Positions 7,506-16,185 are shown, counted from the first letter of the stretch. The stretch is 64,000 nt of DNA from Pontibacter sp. FD36 (GCF_015686655.1 NZ_JADPMP010000002.1:372001-436000), one strand, 5' to 3'. The notes: generated from the letters alone by a model not told the origin. Made by a program: numbers and translations.

Positions 7506-9413
7506 ATGTATACAATGACTCCATACCGTAAATTCTTACTTGGCCTGGGCTTGGCCGGAAGTCTGCAACTAGGCGCCTGCTCCACCCAGACCACTACGAC
7601 AGATGAAACTATGACAGCAGAACAGCAAGGAATGGCCCAGGCGCCAAGCGATGTGCACAGCTTTGCCAAACCGGCAGAGGCTGTGGCACACCACCTGGAC
7701 CTCGACATCGCCGTGAATTTTGATCAGAAAGTGATCTCCGGTAAAGCCTCTTACCAGATAGAGAATAAGGCAAAAGGCAACGAGATTATTTTCGATACCC
7801 GTGGTCTTGAAATTGAGCAGGTATATCTGGGCAAGGAGCAGACTCCTACTACCTTTAAGCTGGGCGATGAAAAGGAATTCCTGGGTCGTCCATTGATCAT
7901 TGCGATACAGCCTGAGACAGACTATGTCACCATCCAGTATCGCACCACTGCCACTGCAGACGCGCTGCAGTGGCTTAATCCGCAGCAGACAGCCGGCAAG
8001 AAGCATCCGTTCCTGTTCACGCAGTCACAGGCGATCCTGGCACGCACCTGGATTCCGATACAGGACAGCCCAGGTATACGCATCACTTACAGCGCTAAAG
8101 TACAGGTGCCGAAAGAACTGATGGCCGTGATGAGCGCCGAAAACCCGCAGCAGAAAAACAATACCGGTAGCTATACCTTTGAAATGCGACAGGCAATCCC
8201 GTCCTACCTGATGGCGCTTTCCGTGGGCGACATGGTGTTTAAGCCGATCGGGCAACAGACAGGTATCTATGCCGAACCTGCTACGATTGATGCGGCCGTG
8301 TATGAATTTGCAGAGATGGACAAGATGCTGGTAGCGGCTGAAAAACTGTATGGCAAGTACCGCTGGGACCGCTACGATTTGCTGGTGCTGCCTCCTTCTT
8401 TCCCCTTCGGAGGTATGGAAAACCCGCGCCTAACCTTTGTAACCCCTACCGTATTGGCTAAAGACCGCTCCCTGACCAGTCTGATCGCGCACGAACTGGC
8501 GCACAGTTGGAGCGGTAACCTGGTGACCAACGGCACCTGGGATGATTTCTGGCTGAATGAAGGCTTTACGGTTTACTTTGAGCGCCGCATCATGGAGGAG
8601 ATCTATGGGAAAGACTACGCTGACATGCTCAACGTGCTCGGCTATCAGGATTTGCAGCATACCCTGGAAGACTTGGGGCCGAATAGTGATGACACCCGCC
8701 TGAAACTGGACCTGGAAGGACGTGACCCGGACGAAGGACTGACAGATATTGCTTACGAAAAAGGTAATTTCTTTCTGCAGAACATTGAGCGGGTGGTTGG
8801 CCGTGAACGCTTTGACCAGTTCCTGAACAAATACTTCCAGACCTTTGCGTTCCAGAGCACCAACACGGACCTTTTCCTGGATTTCCTGCGCAAGGAGCTG
8901 ATTCAGGGTGACGAGAAAATTGCTGAGCAGATCAACATCGAAGGCTGGGTGTATACGCCAGGGCTACCGGAAGATCATGCCAAACCAACCTCGAAGCGTT
9001 TCGCCCAGGTAGAAGAGTCATTCAAAGCCTGGCAAAGCGGCAAGCCAGCCAATCAGCTGCAAACCAAAGACTGGTCCAGCCACGAATGGCTGCACTTTAT
9101 TCGCATGCTGCCTGAGCAGATGAGCCAGCAGCAGTTGGCTGAGCTCGACAAGGCCTTCGGATTTACGAACTCCGGCAATTCTGAAGTACTGGCCGCCTGG
9201 TTCATCCATACCATCCGCAACAATTATACTGCAGCGGATCAGGCCCTCGATAACTTCCTGACCAATGTAGGTCGTCGCAAATTCCTGGTGCCGATCTACA
9301 AAGCCCTGGCTGCTACACCTGCCGGTAAGAAAAAAGCACAGGAGATTTATGTGCGTGCCAAGCCGAATTACCATGCAGTATCTACCAACACACTGGATGC
9401 CATGCTGAAATAG
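7506..9413 (+). CDS. M1 family metallopeptidase, leukotriene A4 hydrolase-like
   Basis: A 635-residue zinc aminopeptidase with a lipoprotein-type signal (LQLGAC), so it acts in the periplasm or at the outer membrane. It has the substrate motif GGMENP (about 305) and the zinc motif HELAHSW with the downstream NEGFTVYFER glutamate about 18 residues on. Around these, PPSFPFGGMENPRLTFVTPT and SGNLVTNGTWDDFWLNEGF closely follow human LTA4H, and the C-terminal alpha-helical domain of that subfamily (RKFLVPIYKAL near the end) is present. It is therefore the LTA4H/aminopeptidase B branch rather than PepN. The substrate is unknown; peptide trimming is most likely. An ATG three codons in is an alternative start. 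A strong terminator follows. Confidence 0.92.
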   Translation: MYTMTPYRKFLLGLGLAGSLQLGACSTQTTTTDETMTAEQQGMAQAPSDVHSFAKPAEAVAHHLDLDIAVNFDQKVISGKASYQIENKAKGNEIIFDTRGLEIEQVYLGKEQTPTTFKLGDEKEFLGRPLIIAIQPETDYVTIQYRTTATADALQWLNPQQTAGKKHPFLFTQSQAILARTWIPIQDSPGIRITYSAKVQVPKELMAVMSAENPQQKNNTGSYTFEMRQAIPSYLMALSVGDMVFKPIGQQTGIYAEPATIDAAVYEFAEMDKMLVAAEKLYGKYRWDRYDLLVLPPSFPFGGMENPRLTFVTPTVLAKDRSLTSLIAHELAHSWSGNLVTNGTWDDFWLNEGFTVYFERRIMEEIYGKDYADMLNVLGYQDLQHTLEDLGPNSDDTRLKLDLEGRDPDEGLTDIAYEKGNFFLQNIERVVGRERFDQFLNKYFQTFAFQSTNTDLFLDFLRKELIQGDEKIAEQINIEGWVYTPGLPEDHAKPTSKRFAQVEESFKAWQSGKPANQLQTKDWSSHEWLHFIRMLPEQMSQQQLAELDKAFGFTNSGNSEVLAAWFIHTIRNNYTAADQALDNFLTNVGRRKFLVPIYKALAATPAGKKKAQEIYVRAKPNYHAVSTNTLDAMLK

Positions 9414-9431
9414 GTATAGCAACCTTAAACA

Positions 9432-9461
9432 AAAAAGCCCTGCAGCAATGCGGGGCTTTTT
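9432..9461 (+). terminator. Rho-independent terminator of the M1 peptidase gene
   Basis: AAAAAGCCC (9432-9440) pairs with GGGCTTTTT (9453-9461), 18 bases after the stop codon. Confidence 0.8.
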
Positions 9462-9481
9462 CGTTGGTACAGGTATAAACG

Positions 9482-9540
9482 AAAAAAATCTGTCTCCTTC
9501 TGGCCAGCTTGGTTAGCATGGGGAAAGGACAGATTTTTTT
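9482..9540. terminator. Second inverted repeat, bidirectional terminator
   Basis: AAAAAAATCTGTC (9482-9494) and GACAGATTTTTTT (9528-9540) form a perfect 13-bp stem with A and T runs on the outer flanks, between the convergent M1 peptidase and DUF892 genes. The loop contains the palindrome CTGGCCAG. Confidence 0.7.
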
Positions 9541-9558
9541 CCTTATTTCGTTAGAGCT

Positions 9559-10062
9559 TTACTTTGCTCCTTTGTGTTCGGCTTTTACATTGATCTTGCT
9601 TTCAGCCAGATCAGTCAGCTTGAGGTCTGTGGCTTTTTCTTCTTCCAACGTGGTGTGCAACAGGTTCAGTATCTCTTTGTGACCTAGCTGCTTGGCATAG
9701 GTACAGAGGGTGCCGTAACCGGCGATTTCGTAGTGCTCCACACGCTGGGCAGAAGCGATCAGGGCGGCGTCCATCACATCAGAGTCAGCGTTTTCGGACA
9801 TCATGTCCTGCGCTTCTTTGATGATTCCTTCCATCGCCTTGCATTTTTCGCCAGAGGCCTTCATGCCCAAAATATCGAAGACTTGTTCCAGTCGCTCTAT
9901 TTGTTTCTCTGTTTCGCTTAAGTGCATTTCAAAAGCCTTCTTGAGCTGAGAGGACGAAGCCTCTTTCATCATTTTCGGAAGTGCTTTTGTAATCTGCTTT
10001 TCAGCGTTATAGATGTCCTTGAGCTCGTGGACAAATAAGTCGTTCAGGTTGTTTAGTTTCAT
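9559..10062 (-). CDS. DUF892 (YciE/YciF-type) ferritin-like protein
   Basis: A 167-residue all-helical protein. The opening LNDLFVHELKDIYNAEKQITKALPKM and the internal EHYEIAGYGTLCTYAKQLG are the hallmark of DUF892, ferritin-like four-helix bundles whose conserved E/H residues bind a di-metal centre; several E and H residues are in the expected helices. Family members are induced by stress and are thought to take part in oxidative or envelope stress protection; the biochemical role is not established. It is a single gene, convergent with the M1 peptidase. Soluble, no signal peptide. Confidence 0.88.
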   Translation of the reverse strand: MKLNNLNDLFVHELKDIYNAEKQITKALPKMMKEASSSQLKKAFEMHLSETEKQIERLEQVFDILGMKASGEKCKAMEGIIKEAQDMMSENADSDVMDAALIASAQRVEHYEIAGYGTLCTYAKQLGHKEILNLLHTTLEEEKATDLKLTDLAESKINVKAEHKGAK

Positions 10063-10412
10063 AGCTTGGAAAGGTTTAGCGTCGTAAATAAATATAAGCC
10101 TGGGCTTGTGTGATTACTATACGGCAGGTTATTGCAGAGGTTTAGAAAATATAACTTTTATTAGATAAAATATATATAGCAAGATCGCATATCAAGGAGA
10201 TATATAACAAATATGATATTCGTATTGTTTTGCCTATGCTTATTTTTTTGAGTGCAATTCAACTAAATGAAGAAATATGCCCTTAAATCAGAATAAAGGC
10301 TTTATGTCCGTAACGATTTTCAAAAATATAGGTAATCTTAGGGGAGGGTTATGATGGCTGCTGCAATCATACCTTCACTGTAACAATACAATTAGCATAA
10401 AAAGAAGCACCC
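10063..10412. other. AT-rich divergent intergenic region
   Basis: 350 bp between the divergent DUF892 and cyanophycinase-like genes, markedly AT-rich around 10140-10270. It must contain two promoters, but I see no convincing TAnnTTTG element, repeat or RNA gene. Confidence 0.45.
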
Positions 10413-11312
10413 GTGGATAGACCAAAAGGAAAGCTGATAGCCATTGGCGGAAACGAAGACAAAGGCTCATACCCCAACCCAAAACACAAAAAGAAATATT
10501 ACCTCGATTTCTTTGAGCTGGGAATATTAAAGCGTTTCCTGAGTGAGATACCTGCCCGCAAACCTGCCATTGAAGTGATTACGACAGCATCGCTTATACC
10601 TGAAGAAGTGGGTGAACGCTATGAGAGTGCATTTGCCATTTTAGGCTGTGAGAATGTGAACATGTTGCACATCCGGGAAGAGGAAGACGCCCTGAAACCT
10701 GAATACCTGGAGCGGATCCGAAAAGCAGATGGTGTCATGTTCAGCGGTGGTGATCAATCCCGGCTTACCCGCATTTTCGGCGAAACAGAATTTCTGCAGA
10801 TCATCAAGGACAGGTATTGGCACGAGGACTTTGTTGTCGCCGGCACCAGTGCGGGCGCCATGGCCATGTCAGAGATCATGATCAAGGGCGGCAGCTCTAC
10901 CGAAGCATTGCTGCGAGGCTCCGTTAAGATGGGACATGGTTTTGGCCTGATCAACGGCGTGATCATCGACTCGCACTTTGTGATACGTGGACGCTTCGGG
11001 CGCCTGATGGAAGCCGTCGTGACGCACCCCAAAACAGTAGGTATAGGTCTTGGCGAAGATACAGGCGTCCTGATCACAGACGGCCACATGATCGAAACCA
11101 TTGGCTCCAACCTGGTCGTGGTAGTTGATGGTCATGGCGTAAGATATACCAACATCAATGATATAGAGAACGGACGACCTGTTGCCATTGCCGGCATGAT
11201 GATGCATGTACTGGCTAAGGGCAATGTGTTCAACATAAACTCACGTGCCTTTTACAAAGACATGGAAGATGTTGAGAAGAACGAAATGGCATCCGAGTCT
11301 AGCAGCAACTAG
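10413..11312 (+). CDS. cphB: Cyanophycinase-like serine peptidase (S51 family)
   Basis: A 299-residue soluble protein of the cyanophycinase family, which cuts the Asp-Arg storage polymer cyanophycin into beta-Asp-Arg dipeptides. Visible motifs: the start GKLIAIGGNEDKG, VMFSGGDQSRL near residue 110, the nucleophile elbow VAGTSAGAMAMSE near 145, and DSHFVIRGRFGRL near 190. These are the conserved blocks of CphB. The start is a GTG. Its 3' end overlaps by four bases with the convergent isoaspartyl peptidase gene, whose family performs the next step of the same pathway; that pairing supports cyanophycin as substrate. No cyanophycin synthetase is in the window. The reading as CphB rather than another S51 peptidase is fairly secure. 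Confidence 0.85.
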   Translation: MDRPKGKLIAIGGNEDKGSYPNPKHKKKYYLDFFELGILKRFLSEIPARKPAIEVITTASLIPEEVGERYESAFAILGCENVNMLHIREEEDALKPEYLERIRKADGVMFSGGDQSRLTRIFGETEFLQIIKDRYWHEDFVVAGTSAGAMAMSEIMIKGGSSTEALLRGSVKMGHGFGLINGVIIDSHFVIRGRFGRLMEAVVTHPKTVGIGLGEDTGVLITDGHMIETIGSNLVVVVDGHGVRYTNINDIENGRPVAIAGMMMHVLAKGNVFNINSRAFYKDMEDVEKNEMASESSSN

Positions 11313-12238
11313 TTTTTATAAATAGAAACCCTGCCCTCCTTATCTCCGCTGGTTCTGTAGCCCCTGTACATCCCTTCAGAGTTAAAAGGTAGGGCGATGT
11401 TGCCTTTATTGTCTACTGCGATAAGGCCGCCCTCACCCCCAAACCGGACAAGCTTGTCCATCACTACTTCATCGCAGGCTTCCTGTAAGGTATAGCCTTT
11501 GTATTCCATCAGGCAGGAAACGTCGTAGGCGACCACCGCCCGAATAAAAAACTCTCCATGGCCTGTGCAGGATATCGCACAGGTGTCATTATTCGCATAG
11601 GTACCTGAGCCGATCACCGGGCTGTCCCCGATGCGGTTGTAGTTCTTGTTGGTCATACCGCCTGTGGAGGTAGCCGCAGCCAGGTCGCCATTGGCATCAC
11701 GGGCTACAGCACCCACAGTCCCGAATTTGCGGTCCTCGGTATGGTCGAGCATGAAGATGTCGGTATCCCGTACATCCCGCCACTGCTTATAGCGGTGCTT
11801 GTCATAAAAGTACTCTTCCGGCTCAAAAGCGATGTCATACTTTCGGGCAAATTCCTCCGCCCCATAGCCACACAGAAACACATGGTCCGAGTGCTCAAGT
11901 ATGGCCCTCGTAAGCCGCACCGGGTTTCGGATGCTACGTACGCCTGCCACAGCGCCTGCCTCCATGGTCTTGCCGCACATGATAGCCGCATCCATTTCAT
12001 GTTTGCCTTCTTTAGTAAATACAGAGCCTTTACCGGCATTAAACAGTGGAGAGTCTTCCAGTAGCGCAACAGCCAGTTCTACTGCATCCAGGGCACTTCC
12101 CCCTTTTTCAAGTACCTGATAACCTTTGCTCAGGGCATGAGACAGGGCGCTTTTGTAGGCTTTCTCTAAATCGGGTGTCATAGATGCAGGCGTAATGGTG
12201 CCGGCTCCTCCGTGAATGGCAATTGCTAGGTTCTGCAT
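11309..12238 (-). CDS. iaaA: Isoaspartyl peptidase / plant-type L-asparaginase
   Basis: A 309-residue N-terminal-nucleophile hydrolase that cleaves beta-aspartyl dipeptides and asparagine. It starts with LAIAIHGGAGTI, has the autocleavage and nucleophile site FGTVGAVARD (Thr about 174), and STGGMTNKNYNRIGDSPVIG plus GSGTYANN, which form the substrate pocket. The precursor is expected to cleave itself before that Thr into alpha and beta chains. No signal peptide is seen. The gene is convergent with and overlaps the cyanophycinase gene by four bases (11309-11312). In cyanophycin users this enzyme hydrolyses beta-Asp-Arg to Asp and Arg, so the two likely work in series. Confidence 0.92.
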   Translation of the reverse strand: MQNLAIAIHGGAGTITPASMTPDLEKAYKSALSHALSKGYQVLEKGGSALDAVELAVALLEDSPLFNAGKGSVFTKEGKHEMDAAIMCGKTMEAGAVAGVRSIRNPVRLTRAILEHSDHVFLCGYGAEEFARKYDIAFEPEEYFYDKHRYKQWRDVRDTDIFMLDHTEDRKFGTVGAVARDANGDLAAATSTGGMTNKNYNRIGDSPVIGSGTYANNDTCAISCTGHGEFFIRAVVAYDVSCLMEYKGYTLQEACDEVVMDKLVRFGGEGGLIAVDNKGNIALPFNSEGMYRGYRTSGDKEGRVSIYKN

Positions 12239-12362
12239 AGGTATTTGGTGCGTTACAGTGGTTCCTACGCCAGCAAGCGCTTCGCTGTTTTGCCTGAGCT
12301 CTATTAAGGCGATTTTTTAAGAAAGCTGCCTTTTTTTAGTCCCGCCGAAACCAAAGATTTTG

Positions 12363-12370
12363 TATATTTG
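12363..12370 (+). promoter_or_regulatory. -7 element for the DUF3127 gene
   Basis: TATATTTG matches TAnnTTTG and lies 37 bases above the ATG at 12407. No clear -33 TTTG was found at the usual distance. Confidence 0.55.
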
Positions 12371-12406
12371 TAATTAGATCAATCTATTCATTCTAAAGTT
12401 TATTTT

Positions 12407-12784
12407 ATGTCGTTTGATATTCAAGGAAAGCTGTACGAAGTGTTTGAAGAACAGCAGGTAAGTGAAAAATTCAGAAAGCGTGAGTTCGTGTTGGAGATTC
12501 CGGATGGTTCATTCACGCAGTACTGCAAGTTCCAGCTGACACAAGACAAGTGTAACCTGATCGACAACTACAAGCCGGGCGACGAAGTGAAAGTTACCTT
12601 TAACCTGACAGGCAAGCCATTCACTAAAAACGGCCAGACCATGTACTTCACCAACCTGCAGGCGTGGCGTGTAGAGGGTGCTGCCGCAAACGGTGGTTTT
12701 GGTGCTCCAGCTGGTGCTCCGGCACAGGAGTCAGCTGCTCCTTCTTTCTACAGTAGCGATGCAGACAACGATCTGCCATTCTAA
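12407..12784 (+). CDS. DUF3127 domain protein, OB-fold-like
   Basis: A 125-residue protein opening with MSFDIQGKLYEVFEEQQVS, followed by FRKREFVLEI, YCKFQLTQDKCNLID and VTFNLTGKPF, the pattern of DUF3127, a Bacteroidota family with an OB-fold-like beta barrel that resembles single-stranded-DNA-binding proteins. A low-complexity Gly/Ala/Pro linker and an acidic tip ending DADNDLPF follow; an acidic DDLPF-type tail is also typical of SSB. Nucleic-acid binding is therefore plausible but unproven. It is a monocistronic gene with its own -7 box and a strong terminator. Confidence 0.85.
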   Translation: MSFDIQGKLYEVFEEQQVSEKFRKREFVLEIPDGSFTQYCKFQLTQDKCNLIDNYKPGDEVKVTFNLTGKPFTKNGQTMYFTNLQAWRVEGAAANGGFGAPAGAPAQESAAPSFYSSDADNDLPF

Positions 12785-12798
12785 TAAATATTGCGTAT

Positions 12799-12832
12799 AA
12801 AAAGAGCGAGCCCCCACAGGCTCGCTCTTTTT
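12799..12832 (+). terminator. Rho-independent terminator after DUF3127
   Basis: A perfect 14-bp stem, AAAAAGAGCGAGCC (12799-12812) with GGCTCGCTCTTTTT (12819-12832), around a 6-base loop, 14 bases past the stop. Confidence 0.9.
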
Positions 12833-12938
12833 ATGCTTTCTTGACGCTGCACGTAGCTTACATATTTAAGACAAGGCAGCTAACATCGCTTTTCATTTTA
12901 TCATCAGGTATAGCCTCTATACCTACAGCCTTCTGACT

Positions 12939-13559
12939 ATGGACGATTTACAGCGCCTGATCTGGCAGGGCGAAAATGATCAGGTAGACTTTAAACAACG
13001 GGTCACCCAGCCCGACAAAATAGCCCGCACCCTGGTTTCCTTTGCCAATACACGCGGTGGCACCATTTTGATCGGTGTGAAAGACAATGGCTATATCGTG
13101 GGCATCGACCCGGATGAAGAAAAACACACCTTGGAACTGGCAGCTGCATTCTACTGCGACCCTCCGCTGCAATTAGCTTATGAAGAAGTAGAGCTGGAGG
13201 GGCAAACGATTTTGAAAGTAACGGTGCCGGAAAGTGACCAGAAGCCGCATTTTGCTAAAGTGAAAGAGGATGACTGGCGCGGCTATGTGCGTGTGAATGA
13301 TACGAGTGTGCAAACCAGTAAAATGGTAGAGAAGTCTATGCAAACGGAAGAGCCTGCTTTTGAGCGCATCCCACTCGATCGTCATGAGCGTGCCGTGCTT
13401 GATTACCTGGCGCTTAACCGGCGGGTTACGCTTCGACAGTATATGAAGATTGCGAATCTCTCTGAACGGAGGGCTTATCGGATGTTAGTGAAGCTGGTTA
13501 TTCATGGGTATTTGCGGCTGCATGATAAGGAAAAGGAAGAGTATTATACTTTGAGTTAA
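12939..13559 (+). CDS. AlbA_2 (Schlafen-type) domain protein with C-terminal winged helix
   Basis: A 206-residue protein. Residues 8-110 match the AlbA_2 putative DNA-binding/ATPase-like domain: END-QVDFKQRV at the start, FANTRGGTILIGVKDNG, then the GYVRVNDTS strand near 125. Residues about 145-205 form a helix-turn-helix or winged-helix segment (LNRRVTLRQYMKIANLSERRAYRMLVKLVIHGYL). It is probably a transcription regulator or an accessory protein; full-length AlbA_2 ATP-binding proteins are much longer, so this is the short form. It stands alone with no obvious partner gene. Confidence 0.75.
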   Translation: MDDLQRLIWQGENDQVDFKQRVTQPDKIARTLVSFANTRGGTILIGVKDNGYIVGIDPDEEKHTLELAAAFYCDPPLQLAYEEVELEGQTILKVTVPESDQKPHFAKVKEDDWRGYVRVNDTSVQTSKMVEKSMQTEEPAFERIPLDRHERAVLDYLALNRRVTLRQYMKIANLSERRAYRMLVKLVIHGYLRLHDKEKEEYYTLS

Positions 13560-13639
13560 GGTGTGTGTATGGCGCGAGCTTCCTAGCTTGTGTCGGGTAT
13601 GGTGGCCAGGTATAGCTGTGGCTATTGCAGTTATAGTGA

Positions 13640-13735
13640 GTTTATTGTTCTATAGCTTCGCCTGTGCGGCGGGCACCTTTTCGCCTGGCCGGCGGGGCCT
13701 TACTTTTTTCCTTGATGAAAAAAGTAAGCAAAAAA
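13640..13735. repeat. REP-like dispersed element with strong hairpin
   Basis: The 451-bp gap 13560-14010 has no convincing gene. It contains a G/C-rich block (tcgcctggccggcgggg) followed by an 11-bp perfect stem, CTTACTTTTTT (13699-13709) with AAAAAAGTAAG (13718-13728). An 84-codon open frame runs through it whose translation (GLTFFLDEKSKQKNQDA) resembles false genes I recall from repeated intergenic elements in Bacteroidota; I treat it as a repeat, not a protein. Confidence 0.55.
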
Positions 13736-13940
13736 ATCAAGACGCTTTTAAACTCGCTGACCGCTCAAACACAAAATCGTCTTTTGTGCACTTTGCAAGT
13801 GTGTATGTTTCATAGCCAGCTTGCAAGTTAGTCTTGCTACACCTGCCAGTGGTTATTCACTACAGCGTTTATACCTGCATACTGGTAAAGGCAGCTAAGT
13901 ACCCTTCGAATGGTGCAGGGGGATGACAATCGTGTACGAG

Positions 13941-13983
13941 AATCCTGAAAATCTTAAAATCCTGAAAATCCTGATTCAGACAG
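13941..13983. repeat. AATCCTGAAAATC tandem repeat
   Basis: Three imperfect copies of AAATCCTGAAAATC end in cctgattcagacag. This pattern resembles a dispersed intergenic repeat of Cytophagales, recalled rather than searched. It lies just beyond the 3' end of the MORN-like gene. Confidence 0.5.
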
Positions 13984-14010
13984 ATTACAACCCAATTAAT
14001 CCCCCTCCCA

Positions 14011-14481
14011 TCATTTCCGGCTCAATTCCAGCTTGATCTCATTTCCCTTTTCATAGTACTCGGTGTGAGTAAGTTGGCCGGCGCGGTTGTAGACTTGCCA
14101 GGTGCCGAACCAGTAGTAGTGGATCACGCGCTCTGTTTCTACTACTCGTGCCATTCCCTGTTTTTCCAGTTCGCCGTTGTCGTGGAATAGCTTGACCAAG
14201 AACTCCTTGGAGTTGGGTTTGTGATACTCGATCTTACGGATGCTGCCATCCGGGTAATAGTAACGCCACTTGCCCCGCTCCTGCCCGTGCTTGAAACGGC
14301 CGTTGCGTAGCAGCGTGGTGTTGTCTGACAGGTATAGCTTCCAGCGTCCGTGGTGACGGCCCTCTTTGTCGAAACGGTTGTTCTTGAAGGGCCAGATGCC
14401 CTTCTTGGGCTTGGACTGCGCCTGCAGCGAAATCGGCATGGCGAGCAGCAGGATAAAAAAGAAGGTATAGTAGGTTTTCAT
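14011..14481 (-). CDS. Secreted MORN-like repeat protein
   Basis: 156 residues: a signal peptide (MKTYYTFFFILLLAMPISLQAQ) and a mature part with several short beta-hairpin repeats of MORN/YwqK type: GRHHGRWKLYLSDNTTLLRNGRFKHG, ERGKWRYYYPDGSIRKIEY, VKLFHDNGELEKQG and WQVYNRAGQLTHTEYYEKG. Such proteins are common and mostly uncharacterised in Bacteroidota; database labels such as YwqK-type antitoxin come from the repeat alone and are not evidence of toxin neutralisation. A -7 box and a palindrome lie upstream. Probably periplasmic. Confidence 0.75.
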   Translation of the reverse strand: MKTYYTFFFILLLAMPISLQAQSKPKKGIWPFKNNRFDKEGRHHGRWKLYLSDNTTLLRNGRFKHGQERGKWRYYYPDGSIRKIEYHKPNSKEFLVKLFHDNGELEKQGMARVVETERVIHYYWFGTWQVYNRAGQLTHTEYYEKGNEIKLELSRK

Positions 14482-14543
14482 ACGACAAGCTTAATTGGTA
14501 AAGTTCGCATGGCACTGGCCTCAACAGATGATGTGTGCTTGAG

Positions 14544-14584
14544 CAAATATAAAAATAATTTTTCTTTTAACTAAATATTTAGTT
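14544..14584 (-). promoter_or_regulatory. -7 element plus 16-bp palindrome upstream of the MORN-like gene
   Basis: TATATTTG on the minus strand (14544-14551) is a perfect -7 box. Upstream of it, AACTAAATATTTAGTT (14569-14584) is a perfect 16-bp palindrome located at about -30 to -45 from the predicted start, a likely regulator-binding site of unknown identity. The rest of 14585-14751 is AT-rich with nothing recognised. Confidence 0.5.
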
Positions 14585-14751
14585 GTACTAAAGAAACATG
14601 TAAATGGTTATGAATCAGGTATCTAAATTTTAAAGAAAATTATTTGCTGTAACAGAGCATGTGCGTAAAAATAAATAGCCTGTTTCAAAGATAGACTAAG
14701 CGCTATGTAATTGCGTAAAAAGAGTATGTTCAGCCCTTTAGCCCTTCCCTT

Positions 14752-16167
14752 ATGCCCAAACAGACGAAGACAACCCAAGACAACACCGAAAAAAATTCCC
14801 GCACGGCCAGCAAGGTAAAAGCTTCGGCTAATAAGAAACCCTCTGACACAAAAGAAAAGAAAATATTCGTACTCGATACCTCTGTCATTCTCTACGACCA
14901 CAGTGCAGTGCAGAACTTCCAGGAGCACGATGTGGCTATACCGATCACGGTGCTGGAAGAGCTTGACAACTTCAAGAAAGGCAACGATATCAAGAACTTT
15001 GAGGCCCGTGAGTTTATCCGTTTCATCGATAAGCTATCCTCTGAGCACATGCTGCAGGAGTGGATCCCGCTCAATGGCAAAACCAAAGGCAAGTTTAAGG
15101 TGATGATGAATGGCAGCGCCAAACTGGACGCTACAAAGATCTTCGGTGATAAGAACGATCACCACATCCTGAACTCCGCCCTGCACATGCAGCAGGACTT
15201 TCCGAAAAGCAAAGTGGTGCTGGTGACTAAGGATATTAACCTGCGTCTCAAGGCCCGTGCACTCAACCTGATCGCGGAAGACTATGAAACCGGCAAGATT
15301 CAGGATGTAGCTGGTTTGTATACTGGCAGTGACACCTTAGATGAGATTGATTCGGGTGTAATCAACGAGCTCTATGAAAAAGGCAATGCTGTCAGCGGCA
15401 AAGTGATCAAGGAAACGCCGCCTGACAATCACTACTATGTGCTCAAAAGCTTTAAGAACTCGATTCTCTCCTACTACAACCCAGCTGATGATCAGTTTGA
15501 GCGGGTTGACAAGCAGACGGCCTATGGTGTGAAGCCGCGCAACGCCGAGCAGACTTTCGCCATGCATGCCTTGTTAAATCCGCGCATAAAATTGGTGAGT
15601 ATACAGGGCGTAGCCGGTACAGGCAAGACGCTGCTGGCTCTGGCAAGTGCCCTGGAGCAACGCCGTGATTACAAGCAGATCTACCTGGCCCGCCCGATCG
15701 TGCCGCTCAGCAACAAAGACATCGGCTACCTACCCGGTGATATCAAATCGAAGCTCAATCCTTATATGGAGCCGCTATGGGACAACTTGAAGTATATTCA
15801 GAACCAGTATGCCGAGAACAGCAAGGAGTACCAGAAGCTGAGAGAGCTGGTGGAGCTGGAGAAACTGGTGATCACGCCACTGGCTTATATCAGAGGTCGC
15901 AGCCTTTCGAACATTTATTTTATTGTGGACGAAGCGCAGAACCTAACGCCGCATGAAGTGAAAACCATCATTTCCAGAGCGGGAGAAAATACCAAGATCG
16001 TATTTACAGGTGACATTTACCAGATCGACACACCATACCTGGACTCGCAGAGTAATGGCCTCTCCTACCTGATTGACCGGGCCCGCAACCATCCCTTGTA
16101 TGCGCACATCACCCTGCTGAAAGGCGAGCGATCTGAGCTGGCCAACCTGGCGAACGAACTGCTTTAG
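14752..16167 (+). CDS. PIN domain-PhoH family protein (PhoH2-like RNA helicase/RNase)
   Basis: A 471-residue soluble protein. After a 40-residue basic tail comes a PIN-type RNase domain (about 42-190) with acidic residues in KIFVLDTSVILYDH, ITVLEELDNFK, HHILNSAL and VVLVTKDINLRLKA, consistent with an intact catalytic centre. It is followed by a PhoH ATPase domain (about 270-470) with Walker A GVAGTGKTLLALAS at about 286 and Walker B FIVDEAQNLTPHE. This fusion is the PhoH2 architecture; mycobacterial relatives unwind and cleave RNA. The gene is not paired with a visible antitoxin gene and has its own terminator. Confidence 0.92.
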   Translation: MPKQTKTTQDNTEKNSRTASKVKASANKKPSDTKEKKIFVLDTSVILYDHSAVQNFQEHDVAIPITVLEELDNFKKGNDIKNFEAREFIRFIDKLSSEHMLQEWIPLNGKTKGKFKVMMNGSAKLDATKIFGDKNDHHILNSALHMQQDFPKSKVVLVTKDINLRLKARALNLIAEDYETGKIQDVAGLYTGSDTLDEIDSGVINELYEKGNAVSGKVIKETPPDNHYYVLKSFKNSILSYYNPADDQFERVDKQTAYGVKPRNAEQTFAMHALLNPRIKLVSIQGVAGTGKTLLALASALEQRRDYKQIYLARPIVPLSNKDIGYLPGDIKSKLNPYMEPLWDNLKYIQNQYAENSKEYQKLRELVELEKLVITPLAYIRGRSLSNIYFIVDEAQNLTPHEVKTIISRAGENTKIVFTGDIYQIDTPYLDSQSNGLSYLIDRARNHPLYAHITLLKGERSELANLANELL

Positions 16168-16185
16168 TTATACCTGTATCAAAGC

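Noticed and set aside
13561..13815. 84-codon frame after the AlbA_2 gene
   Set aside because: It runs through a G/C block and a strong hairpin typical of an intergenic repeat; the translation has no domain and resembles false genes recalled from related genomes.
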